A stretch of DNA of 64,000 nucleotides. Origin: Molossus alvarezi (taxonomy: Eukaryota > Chordata > Mammalia > Chiroptera > Molossidae). Position 1 is the stretch's first letter. Each line of letters opens with the position of its first letter. Positions 21,081 to 34,643 of this stretch are shown in pieces. The notes under the pieces are model-generated. The model was not told the origin of the DNA and did no database searches. It saw only the letters and a program-made list of their open reading frames with translations. The stretch spans positions 95,222,591 through 95,286,590 of the forward strand of contig CM073890.1 of NCBI GenBank assembly GCA_037176705.1. Direction: 5' to 3'. The position numbers and the translations under genes were made by a program.

Positions 21081-23962
21081 TAGTAGGGTTATTTTCTTAG
21101 GTCTATGTTGAATTGCTTGCATTTATAACCTCTAGTGAAATAACTAATTGATTTTAAAATATATTCTAATAACTGTCATTGTTCTCTTGTCCCATAAACC
21201 TTTGTGTCAAGCAAAGGAAGAAAGAAATTATAAATAGAAAGATGTTATCTTTAAAGAACTGATGCTATCTGTTAAATTTGGGTTCATCCCTGAAAGAATA
21301 ATATTATTGGTATAAACATAAAAATTTCAGCAAGGATTCAAAGTGTGCTATCTAATGTGAAATAACAAGGGATATAGAAAAAGTTTGTAATAATTGAATG
21401 AACAGGGTCCAACTCTCCTAAGATAATTGAGGACAAACTGTAAGCAAATGGAACCTGTCTCCTTCTACATAAAAGCAGAGGGGATTTTATTAATTGTTTT
21501 TATATAGAAAAACTGGTGAAATTTTAAGGTAAACATTCATTAATCTAAGCACTTATTTAATACAAAATAATTTATAATAAGCCATTTGTAGTGTATTGAA
21601 ATGTTTTAGCTCATGAGGCATTTGTGTAATGTCTGAGAATAATCCATCTAATTTTTTTTATTTGAAGTTACATATTTCAACACTTTGGGAATTGTGTCAA
21701 AATAATAAATAATTATTTTCTATATATTTCAATTCTGCTAAGTCATTCTAAAACAGGGTAGCCCAGGAACAGTGGATATTCTTAATATGTATATGCAATT
21801 CAGTAATAATCCTACTATGACATGTGCTAAATACATTTGAAATGTTTGATTAAAAGCCTTAAAAGAATTTATTTTATCTATCCCAGTATTTCCTTATAAA
21901 CTCATTGGGTTAATGATCAACAATGAAGTAATTAATCATCATTTCACTGTCATGTGAAAGGGAGATATTTTACTTTCAACTAGAAAGCACTTTATAACTC
22001 AGTCAGATGTGGGTGTATATGTATATGTAAGCATGAGGGGAGAGACAGGTTATAGAGAATTTTAGATTCTTTTTCAAATTAATGTCATTTAGTCCACTTA
22101 TAAGAATAAAATGTGCAGCGCCTAGGGGTGTTATGCTCAGCTGGTCACGGGAGAGTGCTAGAGCACCATTAAATTACCTGCTCTAACATAACTGCACAGA
22201 ATCATGCACTGGAGAATGACTTAATGTGCTCGAGTAAGCTTTGCCTTGCGTGGTTGATTGAAAGAAATAATAGCACATGCTGGTAGAAATTACAGTAGAA
22301 TACCAAATCTACTTTATAATATCTCCAGATGTTAAAAACGAGATGATAAAGTGTGACAGAACTATCTTGTGCTATAATTATTTTAATCTTTGCAGAGCTA
22401 TTATAAAAGATTTCAATTTTGTTATAGTACTGCCTGCATTTTAAAATTCTCTTTCAGCCAGCTCTTAACATTTCTACTAAATTGTTCCATATTCGTTGCT
22501 AGCAGTGTCCTCTTGAGCCTGTGGAAATTTAATATGTGGACAAGATCACATTTAACAACCCGGTTCTTCCTTGAAAATAAAAGCTACATAAACCGAGATG
22601 TGATCCTGCAGAATAATGAGAATATTCTGCAGTCAAGGATTTCTTTCACCAAATTTCAGTAACTATATGCATCCCAATTAATTTTTATAACTTAAAATGA
22701 TGAAGAATATATGATTCATATTTTTTTAGGCAAAAACATGAAATCACCTCATAATCCAAAAGAATTCATGTCAGTAACTACAAAAGCTGCAAGCCAGGTT
22801 TTTGGACATCTAGATTCTGCTAGAGAATCCTTGATCCAATTTAATCAGTTTGATGAGGATTACTTTCTGATACCAAATTTACATTTGAGAAGGCTGAGTA
22901 ACATAATCAAGCATGATATTCCCTGAGCACAGGGGACACTTGGAAGGATATTGCAATTATGTTGAGCTTCTGTGCAATTGTGAGGTATTAGGGAAATTAT
23001 AGACACATTTCCCCAGAGCAATGAAAAGAAACACAGAACTCTACATGCAATTTCTGGGTGATGGATTACAGGCTCCAGACCAAGATCTTCAGCTACAAGG
23101 GCACTGTCCCATTGATCCTAGATTGGGGTGGTCTGGTGCAGTTTCTGTAGAGTTCTGGGGTCATTACCAGGCTTAGCTATATCTCATACTTTTCTCTAGT
23201 ACCTATGTCAGGTTATCTCACCTTAATATCACACTTATTAGACTATATAATAATAAAAAATACTGTATTAAACATGTTCTAGTAATTTAGAGGCTTAAAA
23301 TCAAATATAAGAGAAACTAAATTTGTGATCATGTACATCCAGAAAGATTGCCAGTGAGAAACTAAAAACCCTATTAAATAATTTTTTTCCAATCAGCTGC
23401 ATTGGAATCTATAGAAAGAGTTTAAAATACTATTTTAAATTTTACATAGTGCCTAATATTTACCTGGCAGTAAATATTAAGACCAAAAACATAACCTCTT
23501 TAACAATGTAGAGAATTATTTATTGGACTATTAATTTGTATGCCCCAAGCATAGCTTAGAAGTATTGAAAATACATCAGCACCTGGTAGGGCCTCCCCAG
23601 GGTTTTGATCCTACATGAGATCGAGAGACTAGATGGCCCCAAAATTGAACATTGCACCATCTCCAGGAGAAAGGGACTCAGAATTAAATGTGTAGATTTA
23701 AAGAAAATGAAAAAATAGTTTTGTTTTGTTTTTCTTCAACACCTTAATTTTGGTCAAGGTAGGTTTACTTTTTCTTATCATTGTGCTTACCTCTATGGTT
23801 GATTGAACTGAGCAATTTATACCATTATTCACACAAGGGGAAAGCTGCTTGTAGATATTTCTTTATATAGAAGTCCTATATTCGTCCTTTTATTACTCAC
23901 ACATCATTTCCTAAAAATATTCTTCTGGTTTTGTCCATTTCATAAGGGGGTACTCTAATTAG
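21081..23962. other. Long unassigned AT-rich stretch
   Basis: About 2.9 kb with no recognised repeat, gene or RNA. Short frames at 22,390-22,662 and 22,711-22,926 have no recognisable domain and lack support. Confidence 0.45.
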
Positions 23963-23977
23963 AGATAATGGAAGTCA

Positions 23978-25601
23978 TGGATGGGAAGAATCAACATCAT
24001 TAAAATTTCCATACTACTCAAAGCAATCTATAGACTCAATGCAATCCTCATTAAAATACCAATGGCATATTTTACAGATATAGAACAAACACTCCAAAAG
24101 TTTGTATGGAACCAAAAAAGACCCCTAATAGCCACATCAATCTTGAAAAAGAAGAATAAATTTGGAGAGATCACAATACCAGATATTAGTTATACTACAA
24201 AGTCTTTGTAATCAAAACAGCCTGGTACTGGCACAAGAACAGGCATATAGAAGAATGGAACAGAAGAGAGAACCCAGAAACTGACCCAAGACATTATGCT
24301 CAATTAATATTTGACAAAGGAGGCAAGAGCATACAATGGAGTAAAGCCAATCTCTTCAATAAATGATGTTGGGAAAATTGGACAAGTACTTGCAAGAAAA
24401 TGAAACTAGACCACCACCTTACACCATACACAAGAATAACCTCAAAATGGATAAAAGACTTAAATGTAAATTATAAAACCATAAATATCCTAGAAGAAAA
24501 TGTAGGCAGTAAAATCTCAGACATCACACATAGCAGAATTTTCACCAATACATCACCTAGGGCAAGAGAAACAAACAAACAAAAAAATTAATAAATGGAA
24601 CTGCATCAAACTAAAAAGCTTCTGCACAGCAAAAGAAACCAGCATCAAAATGAAAAGGGAACCCACTGTATAGGAGAACATATTTACCAATGATACATTG
24701 AATAAGGGATTAATTTCCAAAATGCATGTAGTACTCATACAACTTAACAAAAGGAAGACAAACAACTCAATAAAAAATAGACAAAGGATCTGAACAGATA
24801 CCTCTCCTTAGAGGACATAAATGGCCAATAAGCCATATGAAAAAAATGCTCAATATCACTAATCATCAGAGAGATGCAAATTAAAACTGTGAGGTATCAT
24901 CCTATACCTGCCAGAATGGTTGCCATCAACAGTCATCAAACAACAAGTGCTGGTGAGGGTGTGGAGAAAAGGGGACTCTAGTACACTGCTGGTGGGAATG
25001 CAGACTGGTGTAGCCACCGTGGAAAACAGTATAATGTTTCCTCAAAAAATTAAAAATTGAACCGCCATTTGACCCAGTAATCCCACTTCTTGGAATACAT
25101 CCTAAGAAGCTTGAAATACCAATCAGAAAGAATATATGCACCCCTATTTACAGTTGCTAGGGTTTGGAAATAGCCCACGTGTCCATCAGGAGATGAGTGG
25201 ATAAAAAAGCTGTGGTACATATACATAATGGAATACTATGCAGCTATAAGAAAGAATGATCTCTTACCACATGAGACAGAATGGAGGGACCTGGAGATTA
25301 TTATGCTAAATGAAACAATCCAGTCAGAGAAAGACAAGTATCACATGATATCACTTATTTATGGTATATAACAAACAAAATAAGCTGATGAACAAAATAG
25401 ATCCAGAGACATGGAAGTAGGGAACAAACTGATAACAGGGGCTGGGGGGCAGGAAGAGATAAACTAAAATACTTATATGGACACAGACAACAGCGTGGTG
25501 AAGGTGAGGGGTGGGGGGAGCGGAGAAGAGGGTGTGAATGGGAGAGAAAAGGAGGATCTTCTGTAATATTTCCAACAGTAAACATAGATTTAAAAAGAGA
25601 G
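23978..25601 (+). mobile_element. 5'-truncated older L1
   Basis: Starts within ORF2 (peptide '[18 protein letters not shown]') and runs through the ORF2 C-terminus to the 3' UTR and A-rich tail. Against copies 1 and 2 it shows many substitutions, stops and small indels. Flanks AGATAATGGAAGTCA (23,963-23,977) and AGATAGTGGAAATCA (25,602-25,616) form a 15-bp TSD with two mismatches, marking both ends precisely. The decayed TSD supports greater age than copy 1. No ORF is functional. The longest open piece is 76 codons, and the C-terminal Cys-rich region is interrupted by indels. Confidence 0.92.
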
Positions 25602-25616
25602 AGATAGTGGAAATCA

Positions 25617-26345
25617 AGAAATAGATTTGAAGAACAAGGGCATGAGGATGGCTCTTCTAGTTACAAACCCCAGTCCTGTTGTGAAGAAAAGGACTGGAAA
25701 CACCTCTTCTCAGACTGAAGAGACCTTCACCTGCCTCTCCTCTAAGGGAAATAGCACCAAATATTCACTTGAGAAGGTCAGACCAGAGAGAACTGCATGA
25801 TGCCTAAATGGCTCCTCACTCCCTCTCTTAGACTCAGGATACCTCATGTGGTCCACTTGCACCCCTCCAGCTCTTGCTACTGAGGACCCCAATCTACCTG
25901 GACTGCGGGTGGAGTGGTCAATGTGCTAAAACTACTTTTTCTCATCCCTAATTGTTCCCCAACTCCACACTCACACATCAACAAAACTACAGTTTCTGCA
26001 GTGCATCTTAGCTAGGTTGAGAGAGAAAGATGAATAAACTAGGCTACGGTAGGGGAATGGCTTGCCAAGGGTACGTGGTGAACAAAAGGCATTTTTATTG
26101 TTGATATTTCAGGGAGCAGGTTACTCTGTGGAGGGGAAACAGGAGTGTACAAGTGGGTAGCCGTGGACTGCATATCCAAGACTCTCTGCCTTTGGACATC
26201 AGAATAGCCTTCTGTTCTACAAAATCTCCCACCACTCATCTTGCCCAACTAACTGGATGACAATATCTGAAAGCCATGGTTTTTGCTCCTCTTTCTCTTT
26301 GCAGGAAGACCTTACTTAAGTGGAATACCCTGGGTAGCACACCTT
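25617..26345. other. Unassigned sequence
   Basis: Moderate GC, no recognised repeat. Open frames are short, with no domain. Confidence 0.4.
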
Positions 26346-26362
26346 AAAAACACAGCTTTTTA

Positions 26363-26621
26363 GCCCTGGCCGGTTTGGCTCAGCAGTTAGAGCGTCGGCC
26401 TGCGGTCCGGAGAGACCCGGGTTCGGTTCCCGCTAAGGGCACGTACCTCGGTTGCAGTTTGTCCCCGGCCCTGGTTGGTCGTGCGGGTGGCAGCCACTCG
26501 ATGTGTCCCTTCACGTCGATGTCTCTCTCTCTCTCTCCCTTCCTCTCTCTCCCTCCCACTCTATCTGTACAAAAATTGGAAAAATGTCCTCGGGTGAGGA
26601 TAAAAAAACAAAAAACAAAAA
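26363..26621 (+). mobile_element. Young Ves-type SINE
   Basis: GCCCTGGCCGG head, A-box TGGCTCAGCAG, B-box GGTTCGGTTCC, CT-rich tract and A-rich tail. A perfect 17-bp TSD (AAAAACACAGCTTTTTA) lies at 26,346-26,362 and 26,622-26,638. The 3' hairpin at 26,585-26,602 keeps pairing, with one base pair converted to G.U. Confidence 0.95.
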
Positions 26622-26638
26622 AAAAACACAGCTTTTTA

Positions 26639-28137
26639 GAAAGGAAAGGGGTATCTAGGAAGCTTCAGAGATACTTTAGAATATATTTTCCTTCTTTGTT
26701 GCAAGATTATGTAAGCAAATTGTTTTGACAAAGTAAAAGGCTTTTAGTTATTTGAGTTAGCTGTTTGCCATTTATTTGCAGTTACTAGAAAACAAAATAT
26801 AATTAAAATAGATATGATGGATAAACTTTGAATTTATTTGGTTACAATACTAAATTTTCTTTACATAATCATGTCTCAATTTGTTTATATTAAATGGATT
26901 TTTAATCAAAGCCTCAGAAATGTAAAATATAAGCATGGATTGTGATTCTATATCCATCAATAAATTGGCTGTTTGGAACTCAGATGACATCTTCCCACAG
27001 AAATGGTGTTTGAGTAGAGAGAACCCCCTAACTACTCTGATTCGATCCAGAGAGAGTATCTGGTGTCTAAAGAGAGAATTAAGGGGCTGGACCTGGTATC
27101 TAGAAGAAAATACAAAAGGTCTAGGAGAGCAAATGGATTGAGGACTTAAGGCACATGGAACACAATTCCAGATTTGGCCAGTAGGGATGACTTCACATAA
27201 TGAAAGCTCAGAGTCCATATGATATGACAGGCTTTGGTTCGTGGTGAATAGGCTGGGATAGGGTTGGTAAGAACCTGGAACTCTGGACTTAGGCATGTGG
27301 TGTGGCAGGGTGTGAAAGACCCGTGTGCTTGGGAACAGAGAATATATTTGCAACCTGGTTCTTATGAACTAGAGGCCAGTATCAGTTGGTGGCTCAGGGG
27401 GATAAGCTCCTTGGATAGGGAGTATGAACAAAGCTTAGTGAAAAAAGAATGAAATTGATGGGTTCACAGTAAATGCTTACTTCATAAAAGCTTAATACTT
27501 AAATGTAATGTGGAACCTAGCCATTACACCTGGGCACAGCATCACATTACCACTTGATAAAACGAACTTACTGACAATGCACAGAATCAATCTTTTGTAT
27601 CAGTATTGTTCTTCAAAGGTTTGTATTATTGTGTCCATCTTATCTAGTTGCACTAAAATACCAATTTGTCAGAAAACAATTCATAAACTAAATTACATAT
27701 CTTATAATTTATAATGAACTTGTAACATCAAAATAACATCATTTAAGTTGATTTAGTTTTTCAGAAGTAAATGCACCTTCATTATAGCAACTTGAACTCT
27801 TCACAAGCTACTCTTACTTGAATATTGAGATAACAATCCCTCATAATGATTTTGTAGAGTAAAGAGTTCCAAAGGAAGTACTAGGAAACGGTTTTCCATT
27901 TTCTGTAATGTGTTGAGTTTTTTGAGGTATCACTTTTTTAATGCTGAATATAGCTTTCAAGAAATTAGAATTCTATTAAAATCCTAATTACCTTCATGCA
28001 GAATTAACATGATTGTTTCCTCCCTTTGGAAAAAAATCTTTATTAATTAAAAACCTGCTTACCCTCAGTTTCTCTTATTAGATAAGAATATTTTATTTTG
28101 TATAACCTAATGAATTACCTATTTTTGTTTTACCAGT
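26639..28137. other. Unassigned AT-rich sequence
   Basis: About 1.5 kb. No recognised repeat or gene. Small frames near 26,935 and 27,264 lack domains. Confidence 0.4.
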
Positions 28138-28575
28138 TTTTATGTGTTCAATTTTATCCCCTCAAAAAAGATATGTTGATGTCCTAACCCCAAGTACCCC
28201 GAATGTGACTTTATTTGGAAATAAGGTCTTGGTAGATACAGTTAAGATGTCACTAGAGTGGGCCCACTCCATATGACTAGGCTCCTTGTTAAAAGGGAAA
28301 ATTCGGGCACCAACATGGGCATTCATAAAGGCACAACAAAATGAGAGGTACAGGAAAAGGCCATGTGAAAAGAGAATAGAAGGGTTCAATCTACAAGCCA
28401 AGGAACACCAAAGATTTTCAGCAAACTACCAGAAGCTAGGAAGAGGCAAGACAGGATTCCACTATAGATTTCAGAGAGAACAGCCCTGCCAACCTCTTGA
28501 TTTTGGGTTTCTGGCTTTCAGAACTGTAAGACAACCTTGTGCAGACAGCCTTAGGGAACTAATACTGTAGTCCAG
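28138..28575 (+). mobile_element. MLT1-like MaLR LTR (sense)
   Basis: The order 'gatgtcctaaccccaagtac', 'atgtgactttatttggaaat', 'agtgggcccactccatatga', 'ctccttgttaaaagg', 'ccatgtgaaaag', 'ctacaagccaagga' and 'cagaactgtaagaca' follows MLT1-type LTRs. It is diverged and has no internal sequence. The minus-strand frame at 28,471-28,851 is incidental. Confidence 0.72.
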
Positions 28576-31075
28576 ATTTCTGTCAGCTAAAGAACGTTTC
28601 TGTATACCTTTCTTGGCAAAGACACCATGTCCACACATTACTCTGGAAAGAAGCCCAAACACAATATCAAGCTGTGAGCTGTCAGCTCTCTCCCTCTGCC
28701 TTTCTGACATTTTCTCCACAGAGTTGCAACACAAGCAAGTTACCAGGAAGGATGACGTAACAGACAAAATCAGGTTACCTAAAACAAACCTAAAATTATC
28801 TTGAAAGGACAATTTAATTCTCCAGAGGTCCCTGCAGACCATGTTTTGCAATGTATCAAATGGATAATACTTTCATTGTAAAGAGGAAACACAAAGAAAT
28901 AACTCAAAGAAGTAATTTTTATAGATTCAAAAGTAAATAGGATAGAGGTGATTAAATGGTATTTTAACCTTATCTATGATTTTGGCTTTTCACAGAGATA
29001 ATATATTCATGTTTTATTGTATAATTAAAAAGTAATTTAAAGGAATGAATAGAACCCTCAGCGTTGTTTGTAATTATATTTTTTTCACATTTAAATAAAG
29101 AATAGCCCAAGAGAACATTCTATTATCAGGTTGGTCACATAAAGTTTATCTATTAATTGAAGAAGAGAGAAGAATACAAAATGTTCTCCAAGGGTTCGCA
29201 GCCATCATTACTTATCTAAGAGAATATCAAAACTACATGAATTATCTTCTTGCTAACTAAGTATATCAATATTGGGTTATCGAGTCATCTCCTCATTTGA
29301 GAGGTAGGTGGGCTTCATCTATTCTCACCACCAACCTCCACGATGTTCTTTCTCCATGCTGGGCCTGAAACAACATTCAAAGATGCATAAGTAAATTACA
29401 GTTAAAGAACTGTTTCCCATGAAGCAGAACAGGACTGTGTTTAGAAGATGTCTCCCCAGTATGTTTCCCTGGAGCTCCAGCTATCCACACTCCCCACCAT
29501 GCCATGAGTAAGGGACCAGGGCTTCCTGTTCCATCTGATAAGAGGGTGGCCATGTTCCCAAAAGTTTTCCTATTCATCCCTTATATTTCTCTCTGGGCCC
29601 TGAATGGCCAAAGGTTTATTTTAGGAGAACCTCTGGCATCTGTCACTACAGGCCTGGGGCTGCAGAGTGGGAATAAAAAAGGTGATTATATGTTACAATT
29701 TATTAAAAACAGCATGTTTGCTTCTCTCTGTCCTTACCATTTGCCTATTTCATATTCTTTCTGACTGGAGAATAAAGCCTAGAGGCTCTTTATTGCAAAC
29801 CAAGGAAGATAAAAAGGAAAAGAGAGCCTAACCCAGAACTGAATCCAATCCTTTATCAACTGGATCAGGACAGGCAAGGGGTGAATACTGCAAAATTTAA
29901 CAATGGTGTAGTACCTGGAGAGGTAGGCACAATGAGAGAGCACAAATTTACCGAACACAATTCAAGAAAGTTGCTGGCACCTAGTAGGGGGTTAAGAGTC
30001 CTAGGAGATGGGCAGAGCCCAAGGTTGGGTAATCTTTAAGCTAGAGGTGCTAGTCATTGCCCAAGTGTCTATCCACAGGGAATTAGAGTTCCAGGTACCA
30101 AAATTGGGTTCATGGACACAACTCCAGGCTGTGGAAAAGGACAGCTGAAATCCAGGAAAGAGAGAAACAAAAATATGGGGCCAGGAACCAGATAAGAAGC
30201 TCACATCTGATAAATGAGACTTAGGGTTCAGGAAGAGTTGCAGTTACAGAAGCAACGCAAGTAAGTTATTGCTGGGGCACTTACTCTGAGTGTAAGTCTA
30301 ATCAGCAGCAGAGGTGTCTGGGAATGGTCAGTAATAAGACTCTCATGTCACTGGGTTCAGAAGAGCTGAACTTTACTAGATTTTACATGGAGAGACTGAA
30401 GTGATTAAGAATGCCTCACCCATGAGTGGCTCCACACAGAAATTGAGATGGAGCTTGTAGAAAAATGCACTAATTGAGTCTTAGAGAGAGGGGGGGAAAA
30501 GGGCAATGGCACATTTGGGGATTGATATTACATTTAGAAGATACCTCCTGAGTATGATTTTTTAAATAATGAAAAACAGTTTTAATTATTAAAGTTTCTC
30601 ATATTATGACCTTCATAAAACTTCTCTCTGGTATCAATTGTCTAGTGCATTATAAAGTGCAATGGTGGGTCTTTGCACTTCCATTCCCTATGGTTTATAG
30701 TTTTTTACTTATAGTATACTATCTGCCAAGTTTCCTCATTTCACTCTCTTATGGTACTCCTGTCTGATGCTTGGCAGTATATTTTGCCTTTTATTTGAGC
30801 CTCCTACAGGAGTATCCAAATGATTGTCTCCTATACCAATAACATCATCACCATTCAAGACAGCCTCTGAATTACTCTAAAAGTTGGAACTCTTCGAACA
30901 AGGATAGACTTTTGTGTTGCCATTCTTTTAAAAGGACTCTGGCCTAATAAAATATTGGTTAAAACTAAAATCTGGATAGCATCTGCTTTGCTTGAATTAT
31001 TTCCATACCCAACAAAATGTCATTAGTCAATAATTTGTTTTCCAAGTATCCAGATAACATTCTAGGACAAAAATG
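28576..31075. other. Long unassigned stretch
   Basis: About 2.5 kb. The part 29,800-30,450 is purine-rich on plus and might be an old LTR or unique DNA, but no family was recognised. No coding evidence. Confidence 0.4.
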
Positions 31076-31079
31076 ACAG

Positions 31080-31890
31080 ACTTACTCATGAAAAACTTTT
31101 TTGTCTCTGTAGTGTTGGAAACCACATTCATCCATGACTGCCTCTCTTCTTCCCACTCATAGCAGTTAGTCACCAAGAAATGTCTGAAATTTGTCCCCCT
31201 TCGTTTTACCGTGTTCAGTGAGTTGCCTAACTCCAGCTCTCACCACCACTCACCTGAACTTGTCACTCCTGACTAGTCTCCCTACTTCCAGTTTCTTACT
31301 ATTTTTAATACACATATATTTTATTTACCTTTCCAAATTACAACGTTTATTTCCTCTCTTAAATATTCACTAGCTTCTGATTGTCTATAAGATCAAAAAG
31401 AAACATTTTAGTGAGGCAGAAAAAATGCCTTACAGTCTCTCTCTAACCAACTTATTTTTCCTGATGCTTCTTTGATGTGACCTATTCCCATCGCATCAAA
31501 ATACTTGCTGATTCTCAAACTTGGTATGCTGTGACTTTGTTTACATTAATTTCTCTCCCTGAGAGCCCTTTATCTCTCTTTTCTTCTTATTACAAACTCA
31601 TCAAGGTTCAGATCAAGTGGCACCCCTCTGAGAAGCTTACCATGTCCTATCTATTTCCTTCACCCTTCCTCACCCAAATCAAGTTACCTCTCATGTGCCC
31701 ATGGCTCTTTGTACAGATCTCTGATAGTGTTCATCACATCACATCAGTTATGTTTCACACTTCCTTTTCCTCCACTACACCAGCTTCTGAAGATTATGAA
31801 ACATGCCTCATTTATACTTGAAGATTTAATATTTAAAAGGTTCTTAGCACCTCTTCAGTACTCAATTTGTATTAATTAGATGAATAAAAT
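31080..31890 (+). mobile_element. L2 (LINE-2) remnant
   Basis: CT-rich plus strand with typical L2 progression: 'tctccctgagagccct', 'gttcagatcaagtggcac', 'cccctctgagaagcttacc', 'ctaccttctc'-like blocks, 'gctctttgtacagatctc', then a terminal 'tattaattagatgaataaa'. All frames are closed by stops. The 114-codon frame at 31,477-31,821 is a relic of the repeat. Confidence 0.7.
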
Positions 31891-31958
31891 CAACAAATTT
31901 ACAGAAAACTTAATGTCATGATTGTGATATCAGTGGCCCTTTACCTTGTTCTCATTCA

Positions 31959-31990
31959 TATATATATTTCATATATATATATATATATAT
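31959..31990. repeat. (AT)n microsatellite
   Basis: AT repeats that continue after the first SINE (32,225-32,242), indicating the SINE landed in the AT tract. Confidence 0.9.
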
Positions 31991-32224
31991 TTTTTTATCC
32001 TCACCCGAGAACATTTTTCCATTTTTTGTTCAGATAGAGTAGGAGGGAAAGAGAGAGAGAAACATCAACATGAAAGGGACACATAGAGCAGCTGCCACCT
32101 GTACAACTCAACCAGGGCCGGGGACAAACTGCAACCGAGGCCTGTGCCCTTAGTGGGAACCGAACCGGGGTCTCTCTGGACTGCAGGCCAATGCTCTAAC
32201 CGCTGAGTCAAACCAGCCAGGGCC
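31991..32224 (-). mobile_element. Ves-type SINE, first of a pair
   Basis: Minus-strand copy with GCCCTGGCTGG head, A-box TTGACTCAGCGG, B-box GGTTCGGTTCC, CT-rich body and 3' hairpin (31,996-32,013, with wobble pairs). AT repeats on both sides obscure the TSD. Confidence 0.92.
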
Positions 32225-32240
32225 ATATATATATATATAT

Positions 32241-32484
32241 ATTTTATCCTAACCCGAGGACATTTTTCCATTTTTTGTTCAGTAGAGTGGGAGGGAGAGA
32301 GAGGAACACAGAGAGAGAGAGAAACATCAATGTGAAAGGGACACATCGAGTGGCTGCCACCCGCACAACCGACCAGGGCCGGGGACAAACTGCAACCGAG
32401 GTACACGCCCTTAGCGGGAACCGAACCCAGGTCTCTCAGGACCGCAGGCCGACACTCTAACCACTGAGCCAAACCGGCCAGGGC
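32241..32484 (-). mobile_element. Ves-type SINE, second of a pair
   Basis: Same orientation as its neighbour and separated by an (AT)n stretch of about 17 bp. It differs from that copy at many positions, including inside the tRNA head (TGGCTCAGTGG), so a simple recent duplication is unlikely. The hairpin at 32,245-32,262 has one broken pair. Confidence 0.92.
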
Positions 32485-32594
32485 TATATATGTATTTTTT
32501 TAATTGAGGAAGATTTTTATGAACACAGAGGTTTGGACTTTTCATTATCTTCTATTGAGACAGAAGTCTTAACAGCAATCTGTTGCATACTCAC

Positions 32595-32656
32595 CAAACC
32601 ATACCATACCATACCATACCATACCATACCATACCATACCATACCATACCATACCT
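32595..32656. repeat. (ACCAT)n pentanucleotide microsatellite
   Basis: About twelve ACCAT units without interruption. The open frame through it (YHTIP repeats) is an artefact. Confidence 0.97.
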
Positions 32657-33560
32657 ATGTACAATTAGTCTGCAGAGGGTCAAAACAAAGTCAAACAGAT
32701 TATAATAGGTGCCGAACAGTATTTCTGGAATCATTCATATTCTTCATTATTCTGTGTCAATTTTTTGTGTTGTTTGCTTTTAAATAACCTTGAGTTGCTA
32801 TGTCCATGGTAACCAGAACTGTATACAAAGTCTACAAAAATGTTACTGATTCTCTCCTTGAATTTCAAGAAGCACTTCTCTATGATGTTAAATATTTAAA
32901 TTACTAGATTTTTCTCCCTCCAAAGGTTTCTTTTTCAAGGGACTTTCTAACATGGAAATTATTTCTTATTAAAAAAACAAAAATTACACAGTAGAGATTT
33001 TACATTTCCAGTGAATAATCAATCTATTAGCTGCAATCATTTACAGGCTTCAGCATCTTACTTGTCCTAAAAAAATGCTTCTTCAATAGTTTTAGTTGAA
33101 TTATCCAATTTAATTGTACTATCTTGTAGAAGCAAAAGATGAGGGATCTTGATTTAAAATGGGGAAATAAAGATTCTTTTCATTGCTTATTATATGGCCT
33201 TTCAAGCTCAGGTATACCACCGGAATAACAAAAGCTGCAAGAATGAATGTGTGTATATACATTTATATAAAGGAGTATATTTATCTATATATATGATAAA
33301 ACATAAAAATTAAAAAATTTTTATAACCTCAGGCCTATCTGGAAATAAAAACTGTCTAATGCCTCCTGAAAATGGCTCACTGCTGATAGGATTTGTTAAA
33401 TGCGCTCCATCTACTTTTACTAATTTTTCCAAGAAACTATTCCTGGAGAAATAAGGGGTTAGATTTGTACTATTTGCTAAGATGGCCAGAGATGCTAGGT
33501 ATGTTTCAAAAGACTGCTAGTATTGAAAGACTAAATGGAATTTTCACCAGCCTCATAGTT
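32657..33560. other. Unassigned AT-rich sequence
   Basis: No repeat or gene recognised. Confidence 0.4.
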
Positions 33561-33564
33561 TATC

Positions 33565-34172
33565 CAGCTTAAAGAGATGACTGACAAATAACATTGTGTA
33601 TATCAAAGGGTACAACTTGATGGTTTGATATACATAGACACTGTGAAATGATAACCACGATCAAGTTAATTAATGCATTCATCATCTCACATAGTTACCA
33701 TTTTTTGTGTGTGGTAAGAATGCTTAAGATCGATTCTCTTAGCAACTTTCAAATATACAACACAGTTCTGTTAACTACTATTAACTGTAGTCACCATGTT
33801 GCACATTAGATCCCCAGAACTTATTCCTCTTAAAGTAGAAGTTTCTACCCTTTGACCAACACTTCTCCATTTCCCCCAACCCTCAGGCCCTGGCAACCCC
33901 ATTCCACTTTCTGTTTATGAGTTTAGCTTTCTTTTCTTTTTTTGTTTCTTAATACTCCACATGTAACTGAGATCATATAGCATGATAGCATGTGTCTTTG
34001 TATGGTTTCTTTCACTTATCCCAATGTCCTTCAGTTTTATCCATGTTGTTGCAGATGGCAGGATTGCTTTTTATGGCTGAATAATATTCTATTATATATA
34101 CAGTATGTAACATTCATCTGCCAATGGACACATAGGTTGTTTCCACACCTTGGCTATTGTGAATAAAGCCAC
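33565..34172 (-). mobile_element. Old L1 3' end, antisense
   Basis: The plus strand reads as the complement of an old L1 3' UTR and ORF2 end: 'tatatcaaagggtacaact', 'tcatctcacatagttacca', 'ccctttgaccaacacttctc', 'ctgagatcatatagcatg', 'atccatgttgttgcagatgg', 'ggctgaataatattctatta' and 'ttccacaccttggctattgt'. Boundaries are approximate. Confidence 0.85.
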
Positions 34173-34550
34173 TAGCTACATATTTCAAAACTATTAAAAC
34201 ATGTCCCTGTTATTAAAAACACATGGAATTTGTATTTTGTCTTAGAACCTTAATTAATGAAGCCATCAAAATAGAGGCCCTCTCATGGAAAGCAAGTTTG
34301 ACTGATGATGAGAACACTTGCTGTAATATCTATGTTCCTGGGATAATTTATTGGCTACAAAAAATGTTATCAGCCCTTATCTTTGTTCAAGGAGGAATAT
34401 TACTTAAAATGGCCATCATTTTATATTATAAAAACACCCTTCAAATAGTGTTATATAAAATTGCACCATTTCACAGATGGACTCATCTCAATTTCAACTA
34501 TATTAACCAAGTTTGCAGTGAAATGTCAATCTGCAATCTGGTTGCACATT

Positions 34551-34643
34551 TTTCCTTCCTTCCTTCCTTCCTTCCTTCCTTCCTTCCTTCCTTCCTTCCT
34601 TCCTTCCTTCCTTCCTTCCTTCCTTCCTTCCTTCCTACCTTCC
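34551..34643. repeat. (TTCC)n tetranucleotide microsatellite
   Basis: More than twenty TTCC units. The 143-codon and overlapping frames that end in FLPS repeats are translations of this microsatellite. Confidence 0.98.

Noticed and set aside
26850..27353. 167-codon minus-strand frame as a possible host gene exon
   Set aside because: No recognisable domain, signal peptide or splice context, and the base composition matches the surrounding non-coding DNA.
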